Source of the DNA: Fragilaria crotonensis
Taxonomy: Eukaryota > Bacillariophyta > Fragilariophyceae > Fragilariales > Fragilariaceae
Direction of reading: 5' to 3'
Assembly (NCBI GenBank): GCA_022925895.1
Contig: JAKSYS010000225.1
Coordinates: 19,474 to 83,473, forward strand
Length of the DNA stretch: 64,000 bases
The translations under genes and the position numbers were made by a program. Under the pieces are notes generated by a model, which saw only the letters and a list, made by a program, of their open reading frames with translations, had not been told where the DNA came from and did no database searches. Of this stretch, positions 23,231-32,263 are shown in pieces. The number at the start of each line of letters is the position of its first letter. The first letter of the stretch is position 1.

Positions 23231-24754
23231 ATGTCCGTTCCTCCTACTCCCGATTCCACTCCTGCGGCGACCTCCGTTACTCCGGGTGGGTACAATGTCG
23301 AACGTGCAACCTTTGGAGAGCGTTTCGAACCGTCGGTTTTGGATTTGATCGTGGAGCTTCTCGCGCCCGCTCCGCCGGTTACGGTTGTACTCCGCACGGC
23401 TATCGATGTCGTGTTCGTGGATCAGTGGCAGGCGAAGACCTGGGCCGACCTCATGGTTTTCACTTCGACCGATGTTGCCGCGGCCTTCGCTCCGGGTACC
23501 GACGTTCCTGTCGAAGCAACGGCTCCGGTCATTGTGAAGAAACTTGGATACGTCGTGGATTTTGCTCGTCTCGGTGTGCTGACGACTGACACGACGATGA
23601 ACGATATCGTTAAGAGCGTGTCTTCCTCTCACCGTCGGGCAACCACTGGCGGCCACCCGCACTCTCCATCTCGCAACTTGGTACAGGTGTTTGACAAGAA
23701 GGCAGTTCCCACCATTGAGAAATTCAATGGGCATGATGAAGACTACTTCAATTGGAAGGAGTCGACAATCAATGCATTGGGGACCGCTGGTTTTAGCCGT
23801 TTCTTGGATGACAAGACAGTTGTGAGTAGACACCCGGAGGTTGCTGAGAGTGTGTTCTATTCGCTCCGAGGGGCCGTGTATGGTGGACAAGCGCAATCTA
23901 TCGCCCAGAAAATGTTGGATGATAAGAATCTCGATCCGTCGGAATTGTGGTCGGCCCTCGAGGACTACTACGATACAGCACTAAATAGAGCGAACGTGGT
24001 TTTGTTTGACATTCGTCGCTTGCTGCATCTCCGACTAGATCCGGATAATCCGGCTTCCAAATTTATCTCTGCGTATCGCGAATGCTTGCAGCGACTCCGA
24101 AAGAATCACGCGCGCCTTTCCGAGGATACAGACACACTTCGAGCCCTCCTCCTTGTGGCCATACAGGATGATGACTTTGAGATAGTTCGGGACTCTATAG
24201 TCCACAAACCTGATCTCAGTGTCGAGTCCATCCTGACTGAACTCCGAGAACGAGAGACTTCGCTTATGATGCGCGACCAGGCTTCCCGTGGTATTGGTGG
24301 TGATGGTTCTTCCGGAAGTAGAACCTCCAGGAGGACAAAGCAGGCGTCGAATGCAAAGAGGGGCGGTTCTAACGCTTCTTCTACTGTTCGTTCTGCCGAT
24401 GACCCTGGGGGTAACTTCAATAAGTGGGTCATTCCTCGCTATCCAGACTCGTGGAAGAAGGCTTTCGGGGGCTCGTTGTTCAAGTTGCTTCTCGAGTGGC
24501 GCACCGATGCACACAAAGGGAAGACTCAAGACCAGTTGATCTCCGAGTATGCGACGACGATCGAACGAATTCGTCCAGCTGGTACTTCGAAGAGTAGTAC
24601 GTCATCCGGGGGATCGTCTTCAGGAGACACAGTAACGACGGCTACCTCGTCCTCTACGGGGAGCAGTGGCGATCAGCAGGGCGACAACACCCCTGCGAGG
24701 AAGCGTATTCGACTCCAAAAGAGTCGGCGCATCGTTACCGAGCGTACTGCTTGA
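23231..24754 (+). CDS. gag: Ty1/copia gag
   Basis: A 507-residue gag ending at TGA 24752-24754. The frame is open from 23177, inside the LTR; the ATG at 23231 is preferred as the first outside the LTR. Residues about 150-370 match copia-type gag (capsid-like): KFNGHDEDYFNWKESTINAL, then LWSALEDYYD and SKFISAYRECLQRL. A Ser/Arg-rich stretch and a conserved PRYPDSWKKAFGGSLFKLL segment follow. No CCHC zinc knuckle is visible, so RNA binding probably relies on the basic C-terminus (KRIRLQKSRR). It normally forms virus-like particles that package the element RNA. Confidence 0.85.
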   Translation: MSVPPTPDSTPAATSVTPGGYNVERATFGERFEPSVLDLIVELLAPAPPVTVVLRTAIDVVFVDQWQAKTWADLMVFTSTDVAAAFAPGTDVPVEATAPVIVKKLGYVVDFARLGVLTTDTTMNDIVKSVSSSHRRATTGGHPHSPSRNLVQVFDKKAVPTIEKFNGHDEDYFNWKESTINALGTAGFSRFLDDKTVVSRHPEVAESVFYSLRGAVYGGQAQSIAQKMLDDKNLDPSELWSALEDYYDTALNRANVVLFDIRRLLHLRLDPDNPASKFISAYRECLQRLRKNHARLSEDTDTLRALLLVAIQDDDFEIVRDSIVHKPDLSVESILTELRERETSLMMRDQASRGIGGDGSSGSRTSRRTKQASNAKRGGSNASSTVRSADDPGGNFNKWVIPRYPDSWKKAFGGSLFKLLLEWRTDAHKGKTQDQLISEYATTIERIRPAGTSKSSTSSGGSSSGDTVTTATSSSTGSSGDQQGDNTPARKRIRLQKSRRIVTERTA

Positions 24755-25510
24755 CTGGTTGTGGAGGAGTCGGCGACGAGACGAGTGCGTCGAGTAACTC
24801 GAATCGATGACTTCATCTCTGAGGCTGACCCCTCCCAACATGTCATGGTTTCCGATACTGGGAACGACCAAACTTTGCTCACGAATGCATGGCGGATCAT
24901 CAAACGGACTGGTAGAGATGTCATGATGACCGGTGCATTTGCTGGCAGAAGCATGGGTGAAGTATTCCCTGTGGTTTCTGCGGTGGCAAAGTTGATTGGC
25001 GAGGATGGTCGTGAGTTTGCTGCATTTGCACATGAGGCTCTCTACGATTCCAATCCGGAACAGAGGGAGTCTCTCCTTTCTGTTCACCAATCCCTTCGTG
25101 ATATCAACAATGGCATCGACGATCGAGCTCGTTGTGAACACGATATTCACGGGAATCCAGGAATGCAAATGGCTCGTTTCGGGACAACCAAGGTTCCATT
25201 CTTTTTCGATGGTACTCGGTGCTTCTTTGCAATACACCGCATCTCGGATGACGAATTGGACCGACTGCCAAAGATAACCTTAACCGACGGTAGTGTTCCT
25301 TTTGAACCTTTTGATCGCCTGCATTCACGTCGTTGCCAAACGAAGGATAGTGATCTTTTCGAATGGAAACGACGCCTTGGCTTTGTTCCTAATCATGTTG
25401 TTTCTCGCACTTTAAGTGCTACGACTCAAATGGTGAAGTCTGTCGAATCTGAGACCAGAGAGATTATGCGTGATCACTTTCAGACGCGTCTTCCAGAGCT
25501 GAAAGTTTGA
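24755..25510 (+). CDS. Ty1/copia protease and pre-integrase region, between two in-frame TGA codons
   Basis: About 251 codons in the same frame as gag and pol, with no ATG at the start; translation needs read-through of TGA 24752. The SDTGND motif (about residues 27-32) provides the Asp-Thr-Gly catalytic triad half of a retropepsin-type protease. The C-terminal part resembles the pre-integrase region of copia elements (WKRRLGF, then a Ser/Thr segment and ETREIMRDHFQTRLPEL). The region stops at TGA 25508-25510, directly inside a stretch that should continue into the integrase core. This is either a read-through arrangement or two nonsense mutations. Confidence 0.75.
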   Translation: MVVEESATRRVRRVTRIDDFISEADPSQHVMVSDTGNDQTLLTNAWRIIKRTGRDVMMTGAFAGRSMGEVFPVVSAVAKLIGEDGREFAAFAHEALYDSNPEQRESLLSVHQSLRDINNGIDDRARCEHDIHGNPGMQMARFGTTKVPFFFDGTRCFFAIHRISDDELDRLPKITLTDGSVPFEPFDRLHSRRCQTKDSDLFEWKRRLGFVPNHVVSRTLSATTQMVKSVESETREIMRDHFQTRLPELKV

Positions 25511-28500
25511 CGGGTGAATGACGTTTGCTACGTGGACACTTTCTTCTCCTCGGTTCCTTCGATTCGCGGCTACACTTGCTGGAACTTATTCTGCTTCAAA
25601 CGCACTGGCTTGGACATGATATATTTGATGCGACGACGGTCCCAGAGTCCCACCACACTGCCCCGGCTGATAACCGATTGCGGAGCACCAACCATCATGA
25701 AGTCCGATAATGCTCCCGAGTTTAAAGGGAAGCGATGGACTTCATACTTGGAAAGTCTATCGGTGGCGTCTCAGTACACCGAAGCCCATCATCCAAACCA
25801 GAACCTCGCGGAACGTCGCGGCGGCGCGTTGAAGGCAGCGACGATTCATTTGTTGAAAATCACTGGTGCTCCGTTACCTTACTGGTGTTTTGCGATCGAG
25901 TATGTGTGCCTTATTCGTTCCGTTTTGGCTCGGAGAAGCCTAGATTGGATGACGCCACATGAACGCCACTGGGGTGAGCGGCCCGACATCAGTGTCTTTC
26001 GATTCACCTTCTGGGAACCAATATGGTACTATGCGCCACGACAGGCGTTTCCCAAACCGAAAATGTTAAAGGGTCGGTTCTTGGGGATCGCTCCAAACGT
26101 GGGGGATGCTTTTTGCTTCCTTGTTTTGACTGAACCGGAAGGCGACGGACTTACTGAACTCCCACAGGTACTCGCTCGGTCAGTGATTCGTAGGCGTTTC
26201 CTTCGCACGACACAGGCCGCTAGTACAGACCCTGACTTGACTCAGGAGAGTGGTGAGTGTGCGACAATTTCATTCTACATGAATGATGAGCGCACGGTGC
26301 TCCAGGACCCACCAACATCTGCAGAGGAGTGTGACGGTGTAGACGATATCATCTCGCCTCCTTCAGAACCTTGTGTGGCACCCTCGATCACCACTGATTC
26401 GGATCTTGATGAGCCCGTTGACGACGGAGTTTACGAGGTGTATGGTCCGCCCGTAAAGCGACCGCGTTTGTTAACAGCCCTTTCAGATCCAGCTACTCTT
26501 AATCTTTCTGCCTCGTCCGTTCAGCATCGGGCAATAGATTCAGAGGAGCAGACAACAGCGTTGCCCATTTCCTCATCTTTGACGTCCACCGATCCTGCCA
26601 TCGGCCCCCTTCCAATGAGTAATACGGTTCCTGCATCATCCGCACCGACCCCAGCATCAAATGCTAGCAACGTTGCGCCTACGAGTCCTGTGAACACCAT
26701 CACGGCTCACCCCGATGACGATCGGAGTGTGGTGGGTGATACCCATACCGATGGCGACAATGGTGGTGTTGAGGTAACGCAGGACGAGGACATCAGCCCT
26801 AACATCCTCGATGATATTACTCATCATTTGTCTAGAATAGCTGACAATTCGTCAGATGATGAACCGTTCTCTGGAATTGAGGGACACGAATGGCATGACG
26901 GCGCGTTAAAGTTTCGAGTGAAGTGGGCGACTGGTGAGTTCTCGACGGTACCGTTCACATTGATGCAACGCGACTACCCTAGCGAGACGGCACTATACAT
27001 CCTCGATCATAAGGTGAGCCCCACTGGCAGTCGCTTCACGAATGGGAGATTTACCCGGTGGGCACGACAGTACACTCGCCAAGTCAACAGGATTATTCGA
27101 CGACTGATTCGCCTGAATGATGGTGTTGAGGCGACAGTAGATTCGAAACAATCCCTGGTGATCCCGACCAACATGTCCGACGGTACTCGACTGATTCGTC
27201 GGGTGGTTCATTCTGTCGGCAAACCTGGAGGTGGACGAAAACGCAAGAAACCTGGTCGGCTTAGTCGCGGTCCTGTTCAGATGAAGTATGGTGTGGTCGT
27301 TCCGCAGAATGTTCGTCACGCGTACGAATTGGATAAGGAGAGTGGTACCACTTTTTGGGCCGATGCGATAAAGAGGGAGATTGATTCTCTTCTGGCCTTG
27401 GAATGCTTTTCGTTTCATCACCCGGGTTACAAACCCAACTCAGATTATCAATTTGCGAAGCTCTCTATGATCTTTGAGGTCAAACAGGATGGGCGTCGGA
27501 AGGCGCGGCTAGTCGCTGGCGGCCATATGATTGATCCGATGGGTATCAATTCTCGTTCTACGGTCGTGAAAGGCATAAGCGTGCGGTTGCTCGATTTAAT
27601 TGCTCATCGAGACAAATTACAGATCCTTTGTGGTGATATCGGCAACGCGTTCATTACTGCAGACTGCCTGGAAAAAGTGTATTCACGCGCTGGACCGGAG
27701 TTCGGGGATAAAGAGGAGTCAATTCTCGTATTTAAGAAAGCATTATATGGGCTTCGATCTTCGAGCCGTGCTTTCAGAGGACATTTTGCCGACTTTCTTC
27801 GCGGCATGGGATTCTCAGCTTGTCGTTATGACCGTGACGTTTGGCTTCGGGAACGGGAAGAACGTGACGGCTACGACTACATTTGTACCCATGTCGACGA
27901 TTTTAAGATTGTCGCTCGTGATCCTGATCGATGGAAGACTCAGATCTCTGCAGCGTTTCTCTTGAAGTCGATTGGGCCCCCCACCTATTACTTGGGAAAC
28001 GACTACAATTTTTCGGTTGGAGAGGATGCGTGGGTCGTTGGTTGCGCTACTTACATTAAAGAGTGCATTCGACGAATCGAATCAGAATTCGATTTGGACG
28101 GCGACTTATGGACCCATCGCACACCGCTACCGGAATCGTGCCACCCAGAGCTTGACGACAGTGCTTTTCTCCCGGAATTGGGGATCCGGAGATATCAAAC
28201 ACTGATCGGCATGGCCCAATGGGCTTGCACAATTGGGAGACTTGACATCGCCTTTGCGGTATCATCTCTCAGTAGGTTTTCAGCGGCCCCTCGTGTTCAT
28301 CACCTGGAGCTGGTGTTTCACCTTTTTGGTTACCTCAAAAAGAACCCGAACCGTCGTATTGTTATCGACTCTCGACCACTGGTCGTTGACCCTGAACTTC
28401 AGACGGATTCATTCCACCCTGACTTCTTAGAAGACTATCCCGACGCAACCGAAGACATCGATGATGCCCTACCGACGCCGTATGGCTGTGAACTCGAGAC

Positions 28501-28957
28501 TTCGGTATTCTTCGATGCCGATCACGCTCACGACCACATTACGCGGCGCTCTATATCTGGGATCATTGTTTTTGTCGGCAGTACACCGGTCCTTTGGCAG
28601 AGCAAGCGACAAGGTTGTATCGCCACTAGTACCTACTGTGCAGAGTTCGTTTCGATGCGTTCGGCAGTTGAAGAAGCAATTTCTATACGGTATATGCTAC
28701 GTTGCCTTGGTGTTCCTATTGCTCAGCCTACGAACCTCTATGGGGACAATTTCGGTGTCATCCAGAGTGCTGAAATACCGGAGGGCGAGCTTAAAAAGAA
28801 ACACATCGCAATTTCTTATCACTATGTGCGCGAGGCGATTGCGGCTAAGATTGTCAACGCACGATGGTGCCGATCACACGAGAATTTTGCGGACGTATGC
28901 ACCAAGGCCCTTGGTACTACTTTGTTCATGGACCTGGTTACCGATTTAATGGCATGA
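25511..28957 (+). CDS. pol: Ty1/copia integrase - reverse transcriptase - RNase H
   Basis: 1148 codons open from the second TGA to the stop at 28955. The integrase core shows the DDE residues: Asp in VDTFF, Asp in SDNAPEF and Glu in NLAERRGG. A long variable linker (about residues 230-460) is Ser/Thr/Asp-rich and disordered. Reverse transcriptase runs from about 610 (FWADAIKREI, ARLVAGGHMID, GDIGNAFITAD, ALYGLRSS). Its active-site box reads HVDD, not the usual YVDD. RNase H (about 990-1110) has DADHA, CAEF and GDN residues plus the KKKHIAISYH tail. No disabling mutation was seen inside this segment, so it is potentially functional if expressed. Confidence 0.9.
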   Translation, partial: RVNDVCYVDTFFSSVPSIRGYTCWNLFCFKRTGLDMIYLMRRRSQSPTTLPRLITDCGAPTIMKSDNAPEFKGKRWTSYLESLSVASQYTEAHHPNQNLAERRGGALKAATIHLLKITGAPLPYWCFAIEYVCLIRSVLARRSLDWMTPHERHWGERPDISVFRFTFWEPIWYYAPRQAFPKPKMLKGRFLGIAPNVGDAFCFLVLTEPEGDGLTELPQVLARSVIRRRFLRTTQAASTDPDLTQESGECATISFYMNDERTVLQDPPTSAEECDGVDDIISPPSEPCVAPSITTDSDLDEPVDDGVYEVYGPPVKRPRLLTALSDPATLNLSASSVQHRAIDSEEQTTALPISSSLTSTDPAIGPLPMSNTVPASSAPTPASNASNVAPTSPVNTITAHPDDDRSVVGDTHTDGDNGGVEVTQDEDISPNILDDITHHLSRIADNSSDDEPFSGIEGHEWHDGALKFRVKWATGEFSTVPFTLMQRDYPSETALYILDHKVSPTGSRFTNGRFTRWARQYTRQVNRIIRRLIRLNDGVEATVDSKQSLVIPTNMSDGTRLIRRVVHSVGKPGGGRKRKKPGRLSRGPVQMKYGVVVPQNVRHAYELDKESGTTFWADAIKREIDSLLALECFSFHHPGYKPNSDYQFAKLSMIFEVKQDGRRKARLVAGGHMIDPMGINSRSTVVKGISVRLLDLIAHRDKLQILCGDIGNAFITADCLEKVYSRAGPEFGDKEESILVFKKALYGLRSSSRAFRGHFADFLRGMGFSACRYDRDVWLREREERDGYDYICTHVDDFKIVARDPDRWKTQISAAFLLKSIGPPTYYLGNDYNFSVGEDAWVVGCATYIKECIRRIESEFDLDGDLWTHRTPLPESCHPELDDSAFLPELGIRRYQTLIGMAQWACTIGRLDIAFAVSSLSRFSAAPRVHHLELVFHLFGYLKKNPNRRIVIDSRPLVVDPELQTDSFHPDFLEDYPDATEDIDDALPTPYGCELETSVFFDADHAHDHITRRSISGIIVFVGSTPVLWQSKRQGCIATSTYCAEFVSMRSAVEEAISIRYMLRCLGVPIAQPTNLYGDNFGVIQSAEIPEGELKKKHIAISYHYVREAIAAKIVNARWCRSHENFADVCTKALGTTLFMDLVTDLMA

Positions 28958-29011
28958 GTTTGGGTTTGAGAGGAGGTCTGGTCCCGGACTGGAAACTAGG
29001 CCATCCAGGCC

Positions 29012-29020
29012 GAAGAGGAG
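29012..29020 (+). promoter_or_regulatory. Polypurine tract
   Basis: A purine run GAAGAGGAG lies immediately 5' of the 3' LTR (29021), the expected place for plus-strand DNA priming. Confidence 0.7.
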
Positions 29021-29097
29021 GTCAGGATAGAGTCGTCTGTCTGGCATTCCGTTCCAGCCACGTAGACAACAGACCACGCCAGCAGGTAGATAAGATC
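29021..29097 (+). repeat. 3' LTR, left part (77 bp)
   Basis: Matches 23073-23149 without a difference. It is interrupted after GATAAGATC, the left half of the 14-bp palindrome, by the TIR-element array. Confidence 0.9.
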
Positions 29098-30056
29098 CCC
29101 AGGGTTTGTCAGATAGCATGCGGGGTTTTCTAGCGGTCTGTCAGATGGTTGTCAGATGAATTCTGACAAAACCTTGGGATCCAGTTGATCATGGTTCTTG
29201 TACCTCTGTAGATAATGTATGACCAGGTACAGGAGTGTTGTTGCGGATCTCTGATCTTTACTGGTTTGTCAGATTTTGTATGACAACTTCTGTTTACGGT
29301 AAGAAAATTGCCCGAGCGGGCTAATCGGTTGGATACTTAAGAAGCCAGTCTTTAAGTATTGCAATTGCCCATCAAACTATAATAATTGATTTAATGACTT
29401 TTGTTCCAGAAGATCATACGATTGGCCAAATCAATGTAAGTAAGAATGATGCACTGCCTTCTTGTTTCGGACAACCAATTTGGTCGAATCAAATTGCTTA
29501 CTTAATAGATTCAGTGTGTATGTATCTGAATTTGATATGCCTTTTGTACTATGATAGCATATATTTGATTTAGCAAATCGATCTAATTAAAAATGATATT
29601 CTGCCTTTCAGGTTCAGATTGATATTTGATTGGCCAAATAAATATTATAATGAATCAATGAGGAGTACTTGAGTACTGCCTTTTGATTTCCGAATCCCTA
29701 AGTAAATTACCGGTACTTGAAGGAAAACTGCCGATGTCCTTCCTGAAATGTACTCTGAGTATTTAATTGGCCAAACTATGGCGACGATCTACAAATGGTA
29801 AAATCTTGCAGCATTTATGCAAGTATTGCGTGTATAGATAGGGCAGTATCAAGCCTGTGTCAGGTATGCATACGTATCATACTTCAGTCTACATGTACCT
29901 GGTACTTGATTACTCAAACATGAGCAAGAGGTGGATGATATGTAGACGTGCGTTCCCGTACCTTCAAAGATAGTAGGCTACTCTACTACAGTGCACTGCA
30001 TAGGTGGTTTCTATGTTGTCAGATAGCATCTGACAAAACCCGTGGGTTATAAGATC
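29098..30056 (+). repeat. Tandem TIR element, unit 1
   Basis: 959 bp including the trailing ATAAGATC. It differs from units 2 and 3 by a few single-base indels and very few substitutions. It contains three ATTGGCCAA words and a tRNA-Leu-like stretch at about 29309-29350. Confidence 0.85.
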
Positions 30057-31012
30057 CCCAGGGTTTGTCAGATAGCATGCGGGGTTTTCTAGCGGTCTGT
30101 CAGATGGTTGTCAGATGAATTCTGACAAAACCTTGGGATCCAGTTGATCATGGTTCTTGTACCTCTGTAGATAATGTATGACCAGGTACAGGAGTGTTGT
30201 TGCGGATCTCTGATCTTTACTGGTTTGTCAGATTTTGTATGACAACTTCTGTTTACGGTAAGAAAATTGCCCGAGCGGGCTAATCGGTTGGATACTTAAG
30301 AAGCCAGTCTTTAAGTATTGCAATTGCCCATCAAACTATAATAATTGATTTAATGACTTTTGTTCCAGAAGATCATACGATTGGCCAAATCAATGTAAGT
30401 AAGAATGATGCACTGCCTTCTTGTTTCGGACAACCAATTTGGTCGAATCAAATTGCTTACTTAATAGATTCAGTGTGTATGTATCTGAATTTGATATGCC
30501 TTTTGTACTATGATAGCATATATTTGATTTAGCAAATCGATCTAATTAAAAATGATATTCTGCCTTTCAGGTTCAGATTGATATTTGATTGGCCAAATAA
30601 ATATTATAATGAATCAATGAGGAGTACTTGGAGTACTGCCTTTTGATTTGAATCCCTAAGTAAATTACGGTACTTGAAGGAAAACTGCCGATGTCCTTCC
30701 TGAAATGTACTCTGAGTATTTAATTGGCCAAACTATGGCGACGATCTACAAATGGTAAAATCTTGCAGCATTTATGCAAGTATTGCGTGTATAGATAGGG
30801 CAGTATCAAGCCTGTGTCAGGTATGCATACGTATCATACTTCAGTCTACATGTACCTGGTACTTGATTACTCAAACATGAGCAAGAGGTGGATGATATGT
30901 AGGCGTGCGTTCCGTACCTTCAAAGATAGTAGGCTACTCTACTACAGTGCACTGCATAGGTGGTTTCTATGTTGTCAGATAGCATCTGACAAAACCCGTG
31001 GGTTATAAGATC
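30057..31012 (+). repeat. Tandem TIR element, unit 2
   Basis: 956 bp. Compared with unit 1, differences are mostly one-base losses or gains beside doublets or runs (for example ACCGGT versus ACGGT, TTCCCG versus TTCCG), plus one A/G change near 30903. Confidence 0.85.
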
Positions 31013-31971
31013 CCCAGGGTTTGTCAGATAGCATGCGGGTTTTCTAGCGGTCTGTCAGATGGTTGTCAGATGAATTCTGACAAAACCTTGGGATCCAGTT
31101 GATCATGGTTCTTGTACCTCTGTAGATAATGTATGACCAGGTACAGGAGTGTTGTTGCGGATCTCTGATCTTTACTGGTTTGTCAGATTTTGTATGACAA
31201 CTTCTGTTTACGGTAAGAAAATTGCCCGAGCGGGCTAATCGGTTGGATACTTAAGAAGCCAGTCTTTAAGTATTGCAATTGCCCATCAAACTATAATAAT
31301 TGATTTAATGACTTTTGTTCCAGAAGATCATACGATTGGCCAAATCAATGTAAGTAAGAATGATGCACTGCCTTCTTGTTTCGGACAACCAATTTGGTCG
31401 AATCAAATTGCTTACTTAATAGATTCAGTGTGTATGTATCTGAATTTGATATGCCTTTTGTACTATGATAGCATATATTTGATTTAGCAAATCGATCTAA
31501 TTAAAAATGATATTCTGCCTTTCAGGTTCAGATTGATATTTGATTGGCCAAATAAATATTATAATGAATCAATGAGGAGTACTTGGAGTACTGCCTTTTG
31601 ATTTCGGAATCCCTAAGTAAATTACCGGTACTTGAAGGAAAACTGCCGATGTCCTTCCTGAAATGTACTCTGAGTATTTAATTGGCCAAACTATGGCGAC
31701 GATCTACAAATGGTAAAATCTTGCAGCATTTATGCAAGTATTGCGTGTATAGATAGGGCAGTATCAAGCCTGTGTCAGGTATGCATACGTATCATACTTC
31801 AGTCTACATGTACCTGGTACTTGATTACTCAAACATGAGCAAGAGGTGGATGATATGTAGACGTGCGTTCCCGTACCTTCAAAGATAGTAGGCTACTCTA
31901 CTACAGTGCACTGCATAGGTGGTTTCTATGTTGTCAGATAGCATCTGACGAAACCCGTGGGTTATAAGATC
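31013..31971 (+). repeat. Tandem TIR element, unit 3
   Basis: 959 bp. It has GCGGG where units 1 and 2 have GCGGGG, and CTGACGAAAC where they have CTGACAAAAC near the right terminus. It is followed directly by the remaining LTR. Confidence 0.85.
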
Positions 31972-32003
31972 TTATCCTGTAATCACTTCTTTATCTGCAT
32001 GAC
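31972..32003 (+). repeat. 3' LTR, right part (32 bp)
   Basis: Matches 23150-23181 exactly. It starts with TTATC, the right half of the palindrome split by the TIR array. Confidence 0.9.
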
Positions 32004-32263
32004 ATCCAATACCGGTCTTCCGGCGGCACCCTAATGCATATAGTAGTATGACAGAATGACTACCTGGTACCGGTAGAAGTACTCCAAAACATCGAGTTGA
32101 GAATTTGGGGCTGCGGATGCTTTCATTTCGTTTATCATCGCCGTTCTACTGTCAGCGTATTTTTATACGTGCATATATTTTATATTTAAACCTCATACCC
32201 ATAATAACAATTAAAGAACATCACCTTGACTCCTCCTCTTAACTGACAGCCCAACGCGATCGG

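Larger units (their letters stand above)
29098..31971 (+). mobile_element. Three head-to-tail copies of a ~957-bp TIR element inside the 3' LTR
   Basis: Units begin at 29098, 30057 and 31013, with periods of 959 and 956 bp. Each starts CCCAGGGTTTGTCAGAT and ends with ACAAAACCC(G)TGGGTT (G-to-A change aside). This gives imperfect terminal inverted repeats around a CCCA(C)GGGTTT(T)GTCAGAT core. An 8-bp ATAAGATC sits to the left of unit 1, between units, and to the right of unit 3, so it behaves as a target duplication repeated with each copy. GTCAGAT recurs about five times near the ends of each unit, typical of transposase-binding subterminal repeats. There is no coding capacity. An 8-bp duplication fits hAT or Mutator; the superfamily is not settled. 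Confidence 0.85.
23073..32003 (+). mobile_element. Young Ty1/copia LTR retrotransposon, 3' LTR split by a tandem TIR insertion
   Basis: The order is 5' LTR (23073-23181), gag, protease, integrase, reverse transcriptase, RNase H, polypurine tract (29012-29020) and 3' LTR. The integrase-before-RT order and the sequence type place it in Ty1/copia. The two LTRs are 109 bp and, once the 2874-bp insertion at 29098-31971 is removed, appear identical, so the element inserted recently. A CCAAT directly precedes the 5' LTR and another lies two bases past the 3' LTR (32006-32010), a probable but imperfectly placed target duplication. One frame (frame 2) runs through the whole coding region and is broken only by TGA codons at 24752 and 25508. 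Confidence 0.92.

Noticed and set aside
29309-29350. A functional tRNA-Leu gene
   Set aside because: Only the 5' half is recognisable; the anticodon loop is too long and no T-arm/box B follows at a usable distance.
29098-31971. CRISPR-like or satellite array interpretation of the three-unit repeat
   Set aside because: Units are ~957 bp with terminal inverted repeats and an 8-bp duplication, which is a tandem transposon, not short repeats with spacers.
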